NCBI GenBank assembly: GCA_038217425.1
Contig: JBBQPM010000003.1
Coordinates: 79,746-143,745, forward strand
DNA length: 64,000 bases
Direction: 5' to 3'
From: JAIEPT01 sp038217425
GTDB taxonomy: Bacteria; Planctomycetota; Planctomycetia; Gemmatales; Gemmataceae
The position numbers and the translations under genes are program-made. How positions within the stretch are numbered: position 1 is the stretch's first letter; every line of letters begins with the position of its first letter. The notes below the pieces were generated by a model. It was not told where the DNA came from and made no database searches. It saw nothing but the letters and a program-made list of their open reading frames with translations. Below, piece after piece: positions 36,782 through 45,047 of this stretch.

Positions 36782-37627
36782 CTACTTCGCCGCCACCAGA
36801 ATCGTCCCCGTCGTCGGCGTCCGCAACACGCTCAGCCGCAGATCCGCATGGGCCGTGCCGGGCGTCAAGAAGATCGCGTGCTGCGACAGGTACACTTCGC
36901 GCCCATCTTTCAAGCGGCGCGGATCGCGCAGAATCTGGCTCATGCGCCGCTGCACGAACGCTTCCGTTTCCGCCAACGTCACGATGCCGTCGCGGTTGAC
37001 GTCAGCCCGGCCCTCCAGCGCTTCCAGAACCGCGAACGTGAAGAGCCCGTTGCCGATGTGATCGTAGCACGATTCACTTGAGCGGCAGCCGGCGAAGACG
37101 ATGCAGCCGACGTCCGTGAAGTGGGCGGCGCCCGCCCGGCAACTGTCCAGGAACAAGAAAATTCGGCTCGTCTTCCGCTGCAGCAGCACGAACTTCTCAC
37201 GCAGATCGTCCGCGGTCACGCTCGTCTGTCGGACGTGCAAGGGCGAATAGTCCGCGCCGGTGAAGATCCAGGCGGTGGTCCGGTCGCCCAGGAAGCTGCC
37301 GTGCCCCGCCAGGGTGATCGCCACGGTGTCGCCGGGAGCGGTTTGGCGGATGAGCCGATCGAGCCCGGCCAGAATATTCGCACGGGTGGCGTACTGGGCC
37401 ACGAGCACTTCTCCCTTCACATCCTGATAGAGCTTCCCCTTCTGCGCCTGCCAGGTGCGAGCGAAACTGAGCGCATCGTGCTTGGCCAGCGGCAACGGAG
37501 CGGCTCCCGGCGATTCCGACGCTCCCACCGCCAGGTAACGCAGTACTTTCTCTTCCTGCGCCCGAACCGAACCCGCGCAAATCAGGCAGACCGAAACGAT
37601 TATCGAAAATCCCTTGAAGCGGCTCAT
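36782..37627 (-). CDS. exported caspase-family (C14) protein with an EF-hand
   Basis: 281 residues from the ATG at 37627, which has AGGAG seven bases upstream and opens a signal peptide (SIIVSVCLICAGSVRAQ). The p20-like caspase fold shows the catalytic dyad: His in TLAGHGSFLGD and Cys in FLFLDSCRAGAAHF. Around residue 225 a canonical EF-hand loop appears, DVNRDGIVTLAE, with acidic or Asn residues at positions 1, 3, 5 and a terminal Glu. Calcium dependence is known for many metacaspases, and the loop hints at it here. Predicted to act outside the cytoplasm. No partner gene is evident. Confidence 0.88.
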   Translation of the reverse strand: MSRFKGFSIIVSVCLICAGSVRAQEEKVLRYLAVGASESPGAAPLPLAKHDALSFARTWQAQKGKLYQDVKGEVLVAQYATRANILAGLDRLIRQTAPGDTVAITLAGHGSFLGDRTTAWIFTGADYSPLHVRQTSVTADDLREKFVLLQRKTSRIFLFLDSCRAGAAHFTDVGCIVFAGCRSSESCYDHIGNGLFTFAVLEALEGRADVNRDGIVTLAETEAFVQRRMSQILRDPRRLKDGREVYLSQHAIFLTPGTAHADLRLSVLRTPTTGTILVAAK

Positions 37628-37744
37628 GGTGAACTCCTGGATTGCAAGGGGCTGAACTCTCCACAAGGAATACGCCTTCTGCGCCTGCGACCGGACAAAA
37701 ATTGGGGAAATTGGCTAAAGTTCGCGGCTGCGCCAATGAATTCC

Positions 37745-37822
37745 GGCGAGCCAGGTCGCGTAAGCGCCTGGAGTGGCCGAACGAACAGCTGTTCTCCGGG
37801 CGCTTAAGCGACCTGGCTCGCC
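37745..37822. repeat. 28-bp imperfect inverted repeat
   Basis: The left arm GGCGAGCCAGGTCGCGTAAG (from 37745) pairs with the right arm ending CTTAAGCGACCTGGCTCGCC (37822), with two or three mismatches and a ~20-base loop. It lies between the caspase gene and the lipoprotein gene. It belongs to the palindrome type with a GCGTAAGCG core, similar in style to the repeat at 7934-7998 but of different sequence. Confidence 0.8.
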
Positions 37823-37926
37823 AAATCATGACAAGGCGAAACCGCCCTTGATTTCCTGGGGCGAGCGGTTATAAGCCGCCCGGCATGACTTGGGGGAAAG
37901 TCTGCCGGGATGCGAGGAATGAAGCC

Positions 37927-38208
37927 ATGGTCGGCAAATGGGGAAAATGGTTCGCTTTCACGGCTCTGCTGGTCGCGGTCTGCGGCTGCCACACCAAGAG
38001 GCCGAACCTGAAGCCCACGAATCAGCGCGCCGTGCTGGTGGCGCCCCCCGAGGGAGAGGCGCGGTACACAGACCCGAATCAGGCGGTGCCCAAACAGGCC
38101 TACATGAACCGCGAGGATCCACACATGCGCAACAATCAGGCGATAATGCCCGCCGGCGGCATGGGCGGCAGCAGCATGGGCGGTATGGGAGGCATGGGCG
38201 GACGTTAA
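37927..38208 (+). CDS. small lipoprotein
   Basis: 93 residues from the ATG at 37927, preceded by AGGAA; an ATG at 37885 is also in frame but would place residues before the leader. The signal sequence WFAFTALLVAVCGC ends in a lipobox-like Cys, so the protein is probably lipid-anchored. The tail is a glycine/methionine repeat (GGMGGSSMGGMGGMGG). I do not recognise a family; short Gly/Met-tailed lipoproteins of this kind are common in planctomycetes. Confidence 0.7.
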   Translation: MVGKWGKWFAFTALLVAVCGCHTKRPNLKPTNQRAVLVAPPEGEARYTDPNQAVPKQAYMNREDPHMRNNQAIMPAGGMGGSSMGGMGGMGGR

Positions 38209-38213
38209 TCCGG

Positions 38214-38312
38214 GAAAGCCCAGGGATCGCGATTCCCTGGGAAACCCTGTTGACGCTGCGTAAAAATCCGATCTCCAGGCGCTTCCCCAGGGAGCGCCAT
38301 CCCTGGGCTTTC
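38214..38312. repeat. CCCAGGGAT-family palindromic element, copy 2
   Basis: A 99-bp element opening GAAAGCCCAGGGATCGCGAT and closing GCGCCATCCCTGGGCTTTC. It sits between the lipoprotein gene and the terminase gene, at the left border of the phage head module. Same family as 31485-31602 and 42541-42639. Confidence 0.88.
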
Positions 38313-38518
38313 GCCGGAAACTGCAGCTGACCTTGTCCGCCAACGACTTACGACGACGCGTTTCGAAGCGCCCGGCGCGAGTCTTTTTTTTCGACATTTC
38401 TGACGATCGCAAATCATTCGCTCATAACGGCTTGCGGCTGCCTCTCGGCGGCGAGCCGACATTTTTTCTGCCAGCCGTTGCAGTGCGAACGTGAATTAGT
38501 GTACAGTACATCAAGTGA

Positions 38519-39808
38519 ATGACATCCGCCTTCCCACGGTCGCCCCCGATGAACGCCCTTGCTTCCCTCTCGATGTTGATTGATCCCGCCACGGTCATGG
38601 CCGCGCAGGGTCTGACGCCCGATCCCTGGCAGCGCTCGCTCCTCACGGGCGACGATCCGTACCTGCTGCTGAACTGCTCCCGGCAATCGGGCAAGTCGAC
38701 GACGGTCGCCGCCCTTGCCCTGCATCAGCTGCTGTTCCATCCCGGCTCGCTGGTGCTCCTGGTGGCCCCGACGGAACGGCAGAGTCAGGAATTGTTCCGC
38801 AAAGTCATGTACGGCTACCGCAAACTCGGCCAGCCGATCGCGTCGCTCGTGAGCAATCAGCTCCAGCTGGAGCTGGCGAATCGTTCTCGGCTCGTCGCAC
38901 TTCCGGGGCGCGAAGACACGATCCGCTCGTTTTCGGGCGTCAGTCTCTTGATTCTGGACGAGGCGTCACGGGTGCCCGACGACGTCTACCGCGCGGTTCG
39001 GCCCATGCTCGCCGTCAGTCGCGGTCGACTGCTGGCGCTGACGACGCCGTTCGGCCAGCGCGGCTGGTTTTATCGCGAGTGGATCGGCACGGGGTCGTGG
39101 CAGCGGGTGCACATTCCGTGGACCCAGTGCCCGCGCATCACGTCGGACTTCATCGACGAAGAGTGCCGGGCGCTGGGCCAGTCGTGGGTCGATCAGGAAT
39201 ACGCGGGGATCTTCACGACCATGGAAGGGGTCGTCTATCCCGACTTCGAACGGGCGCTCGTCGACGTCGTTCCCGAAACGCAGGGCCGACGGCTCGGCGG
39301 CATCGACTTCGGCTGGCGCAATCCATTCGCGGCGATCTGGGGCCATCTCGACGCCGACGACGTCCTGTGGATCGCCGGCGAACATTACCGCAGCCAGATG
39401 GACCTGCTCGAACATTTGCGGCATCTGCCGACCGACGTCGTGTGGTACGCGGACCCGGCGGGGGCGTCGGAGATCGCGACGCTGCGTCGGCACGACGCCG
39501 TCGTGTTGCCGGGCCGCAATGAGATTCGCGCCGGCATCACGCAAGTGACCGCCCGGCTCCGCACGGGTCGACTCAAGATCGCGCGGAGCTGCGTGAATCT
39601 GATCCACGAGTCCCGGCTCTACCGCTATCCGTCGGCCGAGGAACAGGCGCAGGCGGGGGAGAATCCGATCGACGCGCACAACCATGCGTTGGCGGCGCTG
39701 CGCTACCTCGTCTCCCGCGTGGGCGGATCTCGTTCCCAGGCGCTACAGCCCGCGCAACCGGCGCCCGACCTCGTCCGTTCTGCCGAGAATCATTGGCACT
39801 CGTGGTAG
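38519..39808 (+). CDS. phage terminase large subunit
   Basis: 429 residues; the first ATG is at 38519, and a second in-frame ATG at 38549 (MNALASLSML) is also possible. The packaging ATPase shows Walker A LNCSRQSGKSTTVAAL and Walker B LLILDEASRV, with LALTTPFGQRGWFYREW as coupling region. The nuclease half has an acidic strand GGIDFGWRNPFAAIW and WYADPAGASEI, and DAHNHALAALRYL near the end. It is the motor that would fill an HK97-type capsid. No small terminase subunit is found upstream. GC content matches the host. Confidence 0.93.
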   Translation: MTSAFPRSPPMNALASLSMLIDPATVMAAQGLTPDPWQRSLLTGDDPYLLLNCSRQSGKSTTVAALALHQLLFHPGSLVLLVAPTERQSQELFRKVMYGYRKLGQPIASLVSNQLQLELANRSRLVALPGREDTIRSFSGVSLLILDEASRVPDDVYRAVRPMLAVSRGRLLALTTPFGQRGWFYREWIGTGSWQRVHIPWTQCPRITSDFIDEECRALGQSWVDQEYAGIFTTMEGVVYPDFERALVDVVPETQGRRLGGIDFGWRNPFAAIWGHLDADDVLWIAGEHYRSQMDLLEHLRHLPTDVVWYADPAGASEIATLRRHDAVVLPGRNEIRAGITQVTARLRTGRLKIARSCVNLIHESRLYRYPSAEEQAQAGENPIDAHNHALAALRYLVSRVGGSRSQALQPAQPAPDLVRSAENHWHSW

Positions 39809-39856
39809 CCGACCCCTTATATTAAGTGTTGAAATTCCATTCCTGCAGGTGTTCCC

Positions 39857-41170
39857 ATGCTTCGTTTTCTCACGCTCCTGCTCGCCCTGATCGTGCCGAC
39901 GGCCGGTTTCGCGCAGCAGAACTGGATCGGCAAACGCGTCATCCTCAAACAGCACGGCCTCAAGATCGGCTACTCCGATCCCAAGGGAAAAGAGAAACTT
40001 GTCGCCGAGCTGACGGGCCTGAGCTACGTCGTGCTCGGCGAAACGGACGGCTTCCTCAAGGTGGCGCATCGCAATGTCGAGGGCTGGTTCGAGAAGTTCC
40101 TCGCGCTGCCGATCGACGAGGCGATCCCCTTTTTCACGAAGAAGATCGCCGAGAAACCGGGCGAGCCGGGACCGTACGCCTATCGGGGCTGGGCGTACAA
40201 GGAAAAAGGCGACCTCGAGTTGGCGCTCAAGGATTACGACGAGGCGCTCAAGCTCAAGCCGGCGGCGGACTGGTACAACAACCGCGGGCTCATCTATTCG
40301 GGGCTCAAGAAATACAACGAAGCGGTGCTCGATTTCACCGAGGCGATCAAGCTCCATCCGCGCATGTCGGCCGCGTATGAGAATCGCGGGCAGGTCTATC
40401 TCTTGCACAAGAACTGGGATCCTGCCCTCGCCGACTTCACGGCCGCGGTCGGCATCGATCCCAACTACGCCCCGCCTCGCTTCAAACGCGTGCAGATTTT
40501 CCTCGGCATGGGCAACCTGACCAAGGCGCTGGAGGAAGTCAACGCCGGGCTCCGGATCGAGCCGCGCAATCACCACGCTTTCTTCGTGCGCGGCAACATC
40601 CATTTCGAGAAGCGCGACGACGCCGCGGCGCTCGCGGATTACACCGGAGCGATCATTCTCAACCCGAGTTTCGCCGAGGCGTATTTCGCCCGCAGCATCG
40701 TCTGGACCGCGAAGAAGGAGTACGCCAAGGCGCTCGTCGATTCGGACAAGGGGCTCAGTTTGCAGCCGAACAATGCCGGCGGTCTGGCGCAGCGCGGCTG
40801 GAATTACGTAATGACGCAGAAGTATGCCGAGGCGCAGGCCGACTTCGAGAAGGCGCTGGCGGCCAACCCCAAGGAAGCGCTCGGTTACAACAACTGGGCC
40901 TGGATGCTCGCCACCAGCCCCGACGCCAAGATCCGCGACGGCAAGAAGGCGGTCGAGCTGGCCAAGAAGGCGTGCGACCTGACGCAGAACAACGACCCCG
41001 GCTGCCTCGACACGTACGCCGCCGCCCTCGCCGAGGCGGGCCATTTCCCCGAGGCGGTCACCACGCAGAAACTCGTCCTCGCCGACGTCACGCTCGAGCC
41101 GATGCACCGTGCCGAAGCGCAGGCCCGGCTCGATCTCTACCTGGCCAAGAAGGCCTATCGCCAGCCGTAA
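39857..41170 (+). CDS. secreted TPR protein with an SH3-like N-terminal domain
   Basis: 437 residues with a signal peptide (LTLLLALIVPTAGFAQQ). Residues ~20-90 look like a small SH3-type beta domain (WIGKRVILKQHGLKIGYSD). At least seven TPR units follow, for example AYRGWAYKEKGDLELALKDY, WYNNRGLIYSGLKKYNEAV and GLAQRGWNYVMTQKYAEAQ. It is a host-type exported scaffold protein that lies between terminase and portal, where phages normally keep head genes. No phage function is apparent. Confidence 0.88.
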   Translation: MLRFLTLLLALIVPTAGFAQQNWIGKRVILKQHGLKIGYSDPKGKEKLVAELTGLSYVVLGETDGFLKVAHRNVEGWFEKFLALPIDEAIPFFTKKIAEKPGEPGPYAYRGWAYKEKGDLELALKDYDEALKLKPAADWYNNRGLIYSGLKKYNEAVLDFTEAIKLHPRMSAAYENRGQVYLLHKNWDPALADFTAAVGIDPNYAPPRFKRVQIFLGMGNLTKALEEVNAGLRIEPRNHHAFFVRGNIHFEKRDDAAALADYTGAIILNPSFAEAYFARSIVWTAKKEYAKALVDSDKGLSLQPNNAGGLAQRGWNYVMTQKYAEAQADFEKALAANPKEALGYNNWAWMLATSPDAKIRDGKKAVELAKKACDLTQNNDPGCLDTYAAALAEAGHFPEAVTTQKLVLADVTLEPMHRAEAQARLDLYLAKKAYRQP

Positions 41171-41186
41171 ATGATCCTTCGTGTTT

Positions 41187-41241
41187 GAGCCCGCGGCGCA
41201 AGCAAGGAATGCACGAACCCTTGCTCGTGCCGCCGGCTCCC
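41187..41241. repeat. GAGCCCGC-family palindrome, copy 1
   Basis: It opens GAGCCCGCGGCGCAAGCAAG and closes with CTTGCTCGTGCCGCCGGCTC, forming an imperfect stem with an ~18-base loop. A close copy lies at 47562-47616. It separates the TPR gene from the portal gene. Confidence 0.82.
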
Positions 41242-41316
41242 CCGACCCGCCCCCTCGCCCGGGGGCCCCGCTCCCTCTACGCACATACCCCCAATGTCCC
41301 CACCGCGAGGTCGCCC

Positions 41317-42588
41317 ATGAACCCGCTGCGCTGGCTCACGTCCCTGTTCGCGCTCAAATCTGTTCCCGTCGCCGCCGCGGCCTCCTGGCCGCTCGACGCC
41401 TACCGCAAACATCGCGCTCCCAGCGCCAACGATCTCCTCGCGGAACTCAAGAACACCGCCTGGACCTGCGCCGGCATCAACGCCTCCGTCTGCGCCGCCT
41501 TCGCCCCGCGCCTCTACGTCCGCACCGAGCCCGGCCAACCCCGCCCCCGCTGCCTCACCGTCCCCGCGCCCAAGTCCCTCCTCACCCCGCAGGCGTCTGT
41601 GGAAGAGGTCGTCGACCATCCGGTGCTGACGCTCCTGCGCCAGGTCAACCCGGTCCACAACGCCTTCGATCTGCTCGAACTCACGCAAATGTCCCTCGAA
41701 GTCCTCGGCTCCGCCTATTGGCTCCTCGACGTCGATCCCGTGCTGGGCATCCCCTGCACTATCTGGCTGCTCCCCGCGCAGCTCGTCACCCCTCGGCGTC
41801 AACCCGGCAGTCCGCGCCTCGTCGACTTCTACGAATTTCGCGGCGAGAAGCTGAGCGAATACCCCGCCGACCGCGTCATCCACTTCCGTTTCCCCGACCC
41901 GCGCGACCCCTACGCCGCGGGCCTCAGTCCGCTCCGCGCCTGCTTCGAACAGGTCGCGCTCACCTCGGAATACGCGGCCATGAAACGCGCCATCTACGAC
42001 AACGTCGGGTTGCCCAGCGTTCTCATCGCGCCGAAGGAGGCGATCGGCCCCACCGAACGCGATCGACTCGAAACGCAGTGGCAGCAAAAATTCCAGCGCG
42101 GCGGCCAGGGGCAGGCGCTGGTCGCGGACTCCGGGCTCGACGTCACGCTGCTGTCGCAATCGATGGGCGACCTGGCCGCCCTCGCGGATCAAAAGGCGAC
42201 GAAGGAAGACATCGCGAACGCCTTCCACATCCCGCTGCCGTTCCTCTCCGGCGACACGAACCTCGCGAATCTGCAGGCCGCCGATCACCTGCACAAGACG
42301 CTGGCAATCGTGCCGCGACTTCGCCGTCGTGACGAGAAGTTGAACGAACAGTTGTTGCCGAAGTTCGACGCGACGGGGCGATTGTTTTTCGCGACGCCCG
42401 ACCCGACGCCGGCGAATCAGCAGTTCGCGCTGGCGCAGGAGCAAGCGGATCTGCGCTGGGGCGTCCGCACCGTGAACGAGATTCGGACGGCACGCGGATT
42501 GGCGCCGGTCGCCTGGGGCGACGCGCCGCACCGCACCGTCGAAAGCCCAGGGATGGCTATCCCTGGGAACGCGCCCGGAAACGCGTGA
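41317..42588 (+). CDS. phage portal protein (HK97 type)
   Basis: 423 residues from the ATG at 41317 (MNPLRWLTSLFALKS); the longer in-frame upstream stretch overlaps the TPR gene and is a shadow. Portal-type features include WTCAGINASVCAAFAPRLYV, FDLLELTQMSLEVLGSAYW, RVIHFRFPDPRDPYAAGLSP, KRAIYDNVGLPSVLI and KEDIANAFHIPLPFLSGDTN. It forms the dodecameric gate through which DNA enters the head. The last ~16 residues (ESPGMAIPGNAPGNA) are translated from the palindromic element at 42541-42639, so the original C-terminus has been replaced. Confidence 0.92.
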   Translation: MNPLRWLTSLFALKSVPVAAAASWPLDAYRKHRAPSANDLLAELKNTAWTCAGINASVCAAFAPRLYVRTEPGQPRPRCLTVPAPKSLLTPQASVEEVVDHPVLTLLRQVNPVHNAFDLLELTQMSLEVLGSAYWLLDVDPVLGIPCTIWLLPAQLVTPRRQPGSPRLVDFYEFRGEKLSEYPADRVIHFRFPDPRDPYAAGLSPLRACFEQVALTSEYAAMKRAIYDNVGLPSVLIAPKEAIGPTERDRLETQWQQKFQRGGQGQALVADSGLDVTLLSQSMGDLAALADQKATKEDIANAFHIPLPFLSGDTNLANLQAADHLHKTLAIVPRLRRRDEKLNEQLLPKFDATGRLFFATPDPTPANQQFALAQEQADLRWGVRTVNEIRTARGLAPVAWGDAPHRTVESPGMAIPGNAPGNA

Positions 42589-42639
42589 ATCGGATGCCGA
42601 TCTCGGCGCTTCCCCAGGGATAGCCATCCCTGGGCTTTC
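42541..42639. repeat. CCCAGGGAT-family palindromic element, copy 3, inside the portal 3' end
   Basis: A 99-bp element opening GAAAGCCCAGGGATGGCTAT and closing TAGCCATCCCTGGGCTTTC. Its first half provides the final codons and the stop of the portal gene; its second half lies before the prohead protease gene. Same family as 31485-31602 and 38214-38312. Confidence 0.9.
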
Positions 42640-42668
42640 CAACAACCTTCTCCCCACGAGGCACGCCC

Positions 42669-43421
42669 ATGCTCAAACCCTACTTCGACACCGAAGGCCC
42701 CTTCGGCCTCCCCATGAAAGACCAACAAGCGCAGGCCCTGGAGATCCGCCTGCGCAGCCTCCCCCGCGACGACGCGTTCACGCTCCGCCGAGTTCCGCTC
42801 ACGCGCGGCGTCGGCCAGGTGCAGCCGAGAGGACGCTGCGACGTCTCGTGGATCACCGAGCAGGCGCCCGACCGCGCCGGCGACGTCGTCCTCGCGGCCG
42901 GCATGGACGATTCGCACTTCGCGCTCAACCCGATCGTGACGCTCAACCACGAGTACCGCAAGCCGCCGGTCGGCCGGTCGCTGTGGCGCAAACGCGCGAA
43001 GGAGGGAACGCTGATCGGCGTCAAGGCGAAGACGCACTATCCGCCGCGACCCGAGGCGTGGACCGAAACCTCCTGGCCCCCCGACGCCGCGTTCGCACTC
43101 GTGACGTCGGGGCTCTTGCTCGGCAAAAGCATCGGCTTCATCCCGCTCAAGTTGCACGCCCCGACGGCCCAGGAGATCGCCCGCAATCCGCACTGGAAGA
43201 ACGTCCGTCACGTGATTGAAGAATGGCTCCTCGCCGAGTATGCGTGCTGTTACTTACCAATGCAGCCCAACGCCGTCGTCGAGCAGATCACGAAAGCGCA
43301 GCCGCTGGCGTTCACGTCGCTGTCGGAACTCCAGCGCCGCGCGGGAAATCTGTTGAGCGACGAGGGTTTCGTGTCATCCGCGCTGGCCCGTGCGGTGAGT
43401 CGGGCACGCGGCGTTATCTAA
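42669..43421 (+). CDS. HK97-family prohead protease
   Basis: 250 residues. The fold of the S78/U35 protease family is recognisable: VSWITEQAPDRAGDVVLAAG, the catalytic-type His in TLNHEYRKPPVGRSLW, the Ser region LLLGKSIGFIPLKLHAP, and the acidic ending EEWLLAEYACCYLPMQPNAV. It would cleave scaffold segments from the capsid protein during head maturation. It lies between portal and major capsid genes, the usual HK97 order. Confidence 0.9.
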   Translation: MLKPYFDTEGPFGLPMKDQQAQALEIRLRSLPRDDAFTLRRVPLTRGVGQVQPRGRCDVSWITEQAPDRAGDVVLAAGMDDSHFALNPIVTLNHEYRKPPVGRSLWRKRAKEGTLIGVKAKTHYPPRPEAWTETSWPPDAAFALVTSGLLLGKSIGFIPLKLHAPTAQEIARNPHWKNVRHVIEEWLLAEYACCYLPMQPNAVVEQITKAQPLAFTSLSELQRRAGNLLSDEGFVSSALARAVSRARGVI

Positions 43422-43428
43422 AAAAAGG

Positions 43429-43524
43429 AAGCCACAGAGGGCACAGAGAGCACGGAGTCGAAAAGAGCGAAACTCCTTTCGGTTCTCTTGCATTTCTCAG
43501 TGTTCTCTGTGACCTCTGTGGCTT
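43429..43524. repeat. CACAGAGG-family palindromic element, copy 1
   Basis: It opens AAGCCACAGAGGGCACAGAG and closes with TCTGTGACCTCTGTGGCTT, so the ends are inverted repeats. A second copy lies at 44934-45013. The two bracket the major capsid gene. This kind of CACAGAG/CTCTGTG repeat is a non-coding element, here 217-nt gap filler between protease and capsid genes. Confidence 0.87.
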
Positions 43525-43638
43525 ATTCGTTCTTCGAACCAAACAGTCTCAAAATCGCGGCGACGTCGCCCTTGACCGGGCGACCCGTCCGCGCTACGCC
43601 GACGCTTTTTTCATCCCCCCATCACCGGAGGTCTCGCC

Positions 43639-44907
43639 ATGTTCGTGCAACTCACCAAGGAATTTCTGGGCAAACCCGCGGGCGAACGGATCGACGTCGC
43701 CGACGCCGACGCTCAGCATCTCATCGCCCAGAACATCGCCCAGGCGGTCGACGGCGATCCGCTGGCGCCGATGATCGAACGCTCGCTCGAGCGCGCCCTC
43801 GCCAAGGCGCTGCAGAAACGCGGTGCCGCCCCTCTCGTCGGCGATCTCAGCGGCGATCCCCGCGCCGGCTTCAAAACCTTCGGCGACTTCGCCCTCGCCG
43901 TCCGCGACGCGTGCCAGCCCGGCAAACGCCCCGACGACCGTCTCAGCATGATGCAGAAATCCCCCGCCGGCCTCAACGAAACGACCAACGCCGACGGCGG
44001 TTTCCTCGTCCCCACGGAGTTCTCGCAGAAGCTGCTCCAGCGCGTCTTCAGCAACAACAACCTCCTGGGCATGACCGACACCTACACCGTGGCCGGCAAC
44101 AGCATCGCCTTCCCCAAAAATGCCGAGACGTCGCGCGCCAACGGCTCGCGCTGGGGCGGCGTCCGCGCCTACTGGCGCGAAGAAGGCGAACAGGCCACCG
44201 CCTCCAAGCCGACCTTCGGGCGCCTGCAGCTCACCCTCAAGAAACTCTTCGTCCTCGTCCACGCCTCCGACGAACTCCTGGCCGACACCCAGGGGCTCGC
44301 GCTGGAGCAATACCTCCTCCGCGTCGCCGGCGACGAAATCAACTTCGTCGTCAGCGACAGCATCGTGAACGGCACCGGCTCCGGTCAACCGACCGGCATC
44401 CTCGGCTCGGCGTGCCTGGTCACCGTCGCCAAGGAGACCGGCCAGGCGGCGGCGACTCTCAACTCCGCCAACATCACCAAAATGTGGAGCCGACTCTTCG
44501 CCCCCTGCCGCTCCAATGCCGTCTGGCTCATGAACCAGGACGTCGAGGAACAACTCCTCAACATGACCGTCGGCACCGGCTCCGGCCTCACCGCGTACCT
44601 GCCCCCCGGCGGGCTCTCCGCCAAGCCGTACGCCACGCTCCTCGGCCGACCCGTCATGCCGATCGAATGGTGCCCCACGCTCGGCACGACCGGCGACATC
44701 CTGCTCGCCGACTTGCGCCATTACGTCACCGTCACCAAGGGCATGATCGAGTCGGCCCTGTCGATCCACCTCCGCTTCGACTACGACGAATCGACCTTCC
44801 GCTTCATCTTCCGCGTCGACGGCCAACCGTGGTGGTCGGCGCCCCTCACGCCCTACAAGGGCTCCAGCACGCAGTCGTGCTTCGTCGCCCTCGCCACCCG
44901 TGCGTGA
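43639..44907 (+). CDS. HK97-type major capsid protein
   Basis: 422 residues. An N-terminal charged/helical region (ERALAKALQKRGAAP) resembles the scaffold-like delta domain, and the mature capsid begins near LNETTNADGGFLVPTEFSQK. Diagnostic capsid segments follow: TYTVAGNSIAFPKN, SKPTFGRLQLTLKKLFVLV, VSDSIVNGTGSGQPTGILGS, NAVWLMNQDVEEQLL, LLGRPVMPIEWCPTLGTTG and GDILLADLRHYVTVTKGMIE. Full length for an HK97 fold protein with the proteolysis-dependent maturation pathway. High GC and codon use fit the host. Confidence 0.95.
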   Translation: MFVQLTKEFLGKPAGERIDVADADAQHLIAQNIAQAVDGDPLAPMIERSLERALAKALQKRGAAPLVGDLSGDPRAGFKTFGDFALAVRDACQPGKRPDDRLSMMQKSPAGLNETTNADGGFLVPTEFSQKLLQRVFSNNNLLGMTDTYTVAGNSIAFPKNAETSRANGSRWGGVRAYWREEGEQATASKPTFGRLQLTLKKLFVLVHASDELLADTQGLALEQYLLRVAGDEINFVVSDSIVNGTGSGQPTGILGSACLVTVAKETGQAAATLNSANITKMWSRLFAPCRSNAVWLMNQDVEEQLLNMTVGTGSGLTAYLPPGGLSAKPYATLLGRPVMPIEWCPTLGTTGDILLADLRHYVTVTKGMIESALSIHLRFDYDESTFRFIFRVDGQPWWSAPLTPYKGSSTQSCFVALATRA

Positions 44908-44933
44908 TGTCGTTTCGCAAACAAATGCAATTC

Positions 44934-45013
44934 AAGCCACAGAGGTCACAGAGAGAAGCATGAAGAGGCCGATTGCGTTTTTTTCTCTGTGTCCTCTGTG
45001 ACCTCTGTGGCTT
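44934..45013. repeat. CACAGAGG-family palindromic element, copy 2
   Basis: It opens AAGCCACAGAGGTCACAGAG and closes with CTCTGTGACCTCTGTGGCTT. Its right half can be translated in frame with the next gene, which gives a spurious N-terminal extension there. It is the partner of the copy at 43429-43524 across the capsid gene. Confidence 0.87.
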
Positions 45014-45047
45014 GTTCGTCTTTGCCCACCCTTTTCGGAGCAATTTC

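Noticed and set aside
40972..41316. N-terminal extension of the portal ORF
   Set aside because: It overlaps the end of the TPR gene and a palindrome, and has Arg-rich shadow composition; the ATG at 41317 fits the portal start.
43429..45013. Terminal repeats of a transposon around the capsid gene
   Set aside because: Each copy is a short self-palindrome and no transposase lies between them; they are better read as dispersed repeats.
44973..45047. Extra 25 residues (FLCVLCDLCGLFVF-like) before the head-module hypothetical protein
   Set aside because: This is translation of a CACAGAGG-family palindrome; the ATG at 45048 has a ribosome site.
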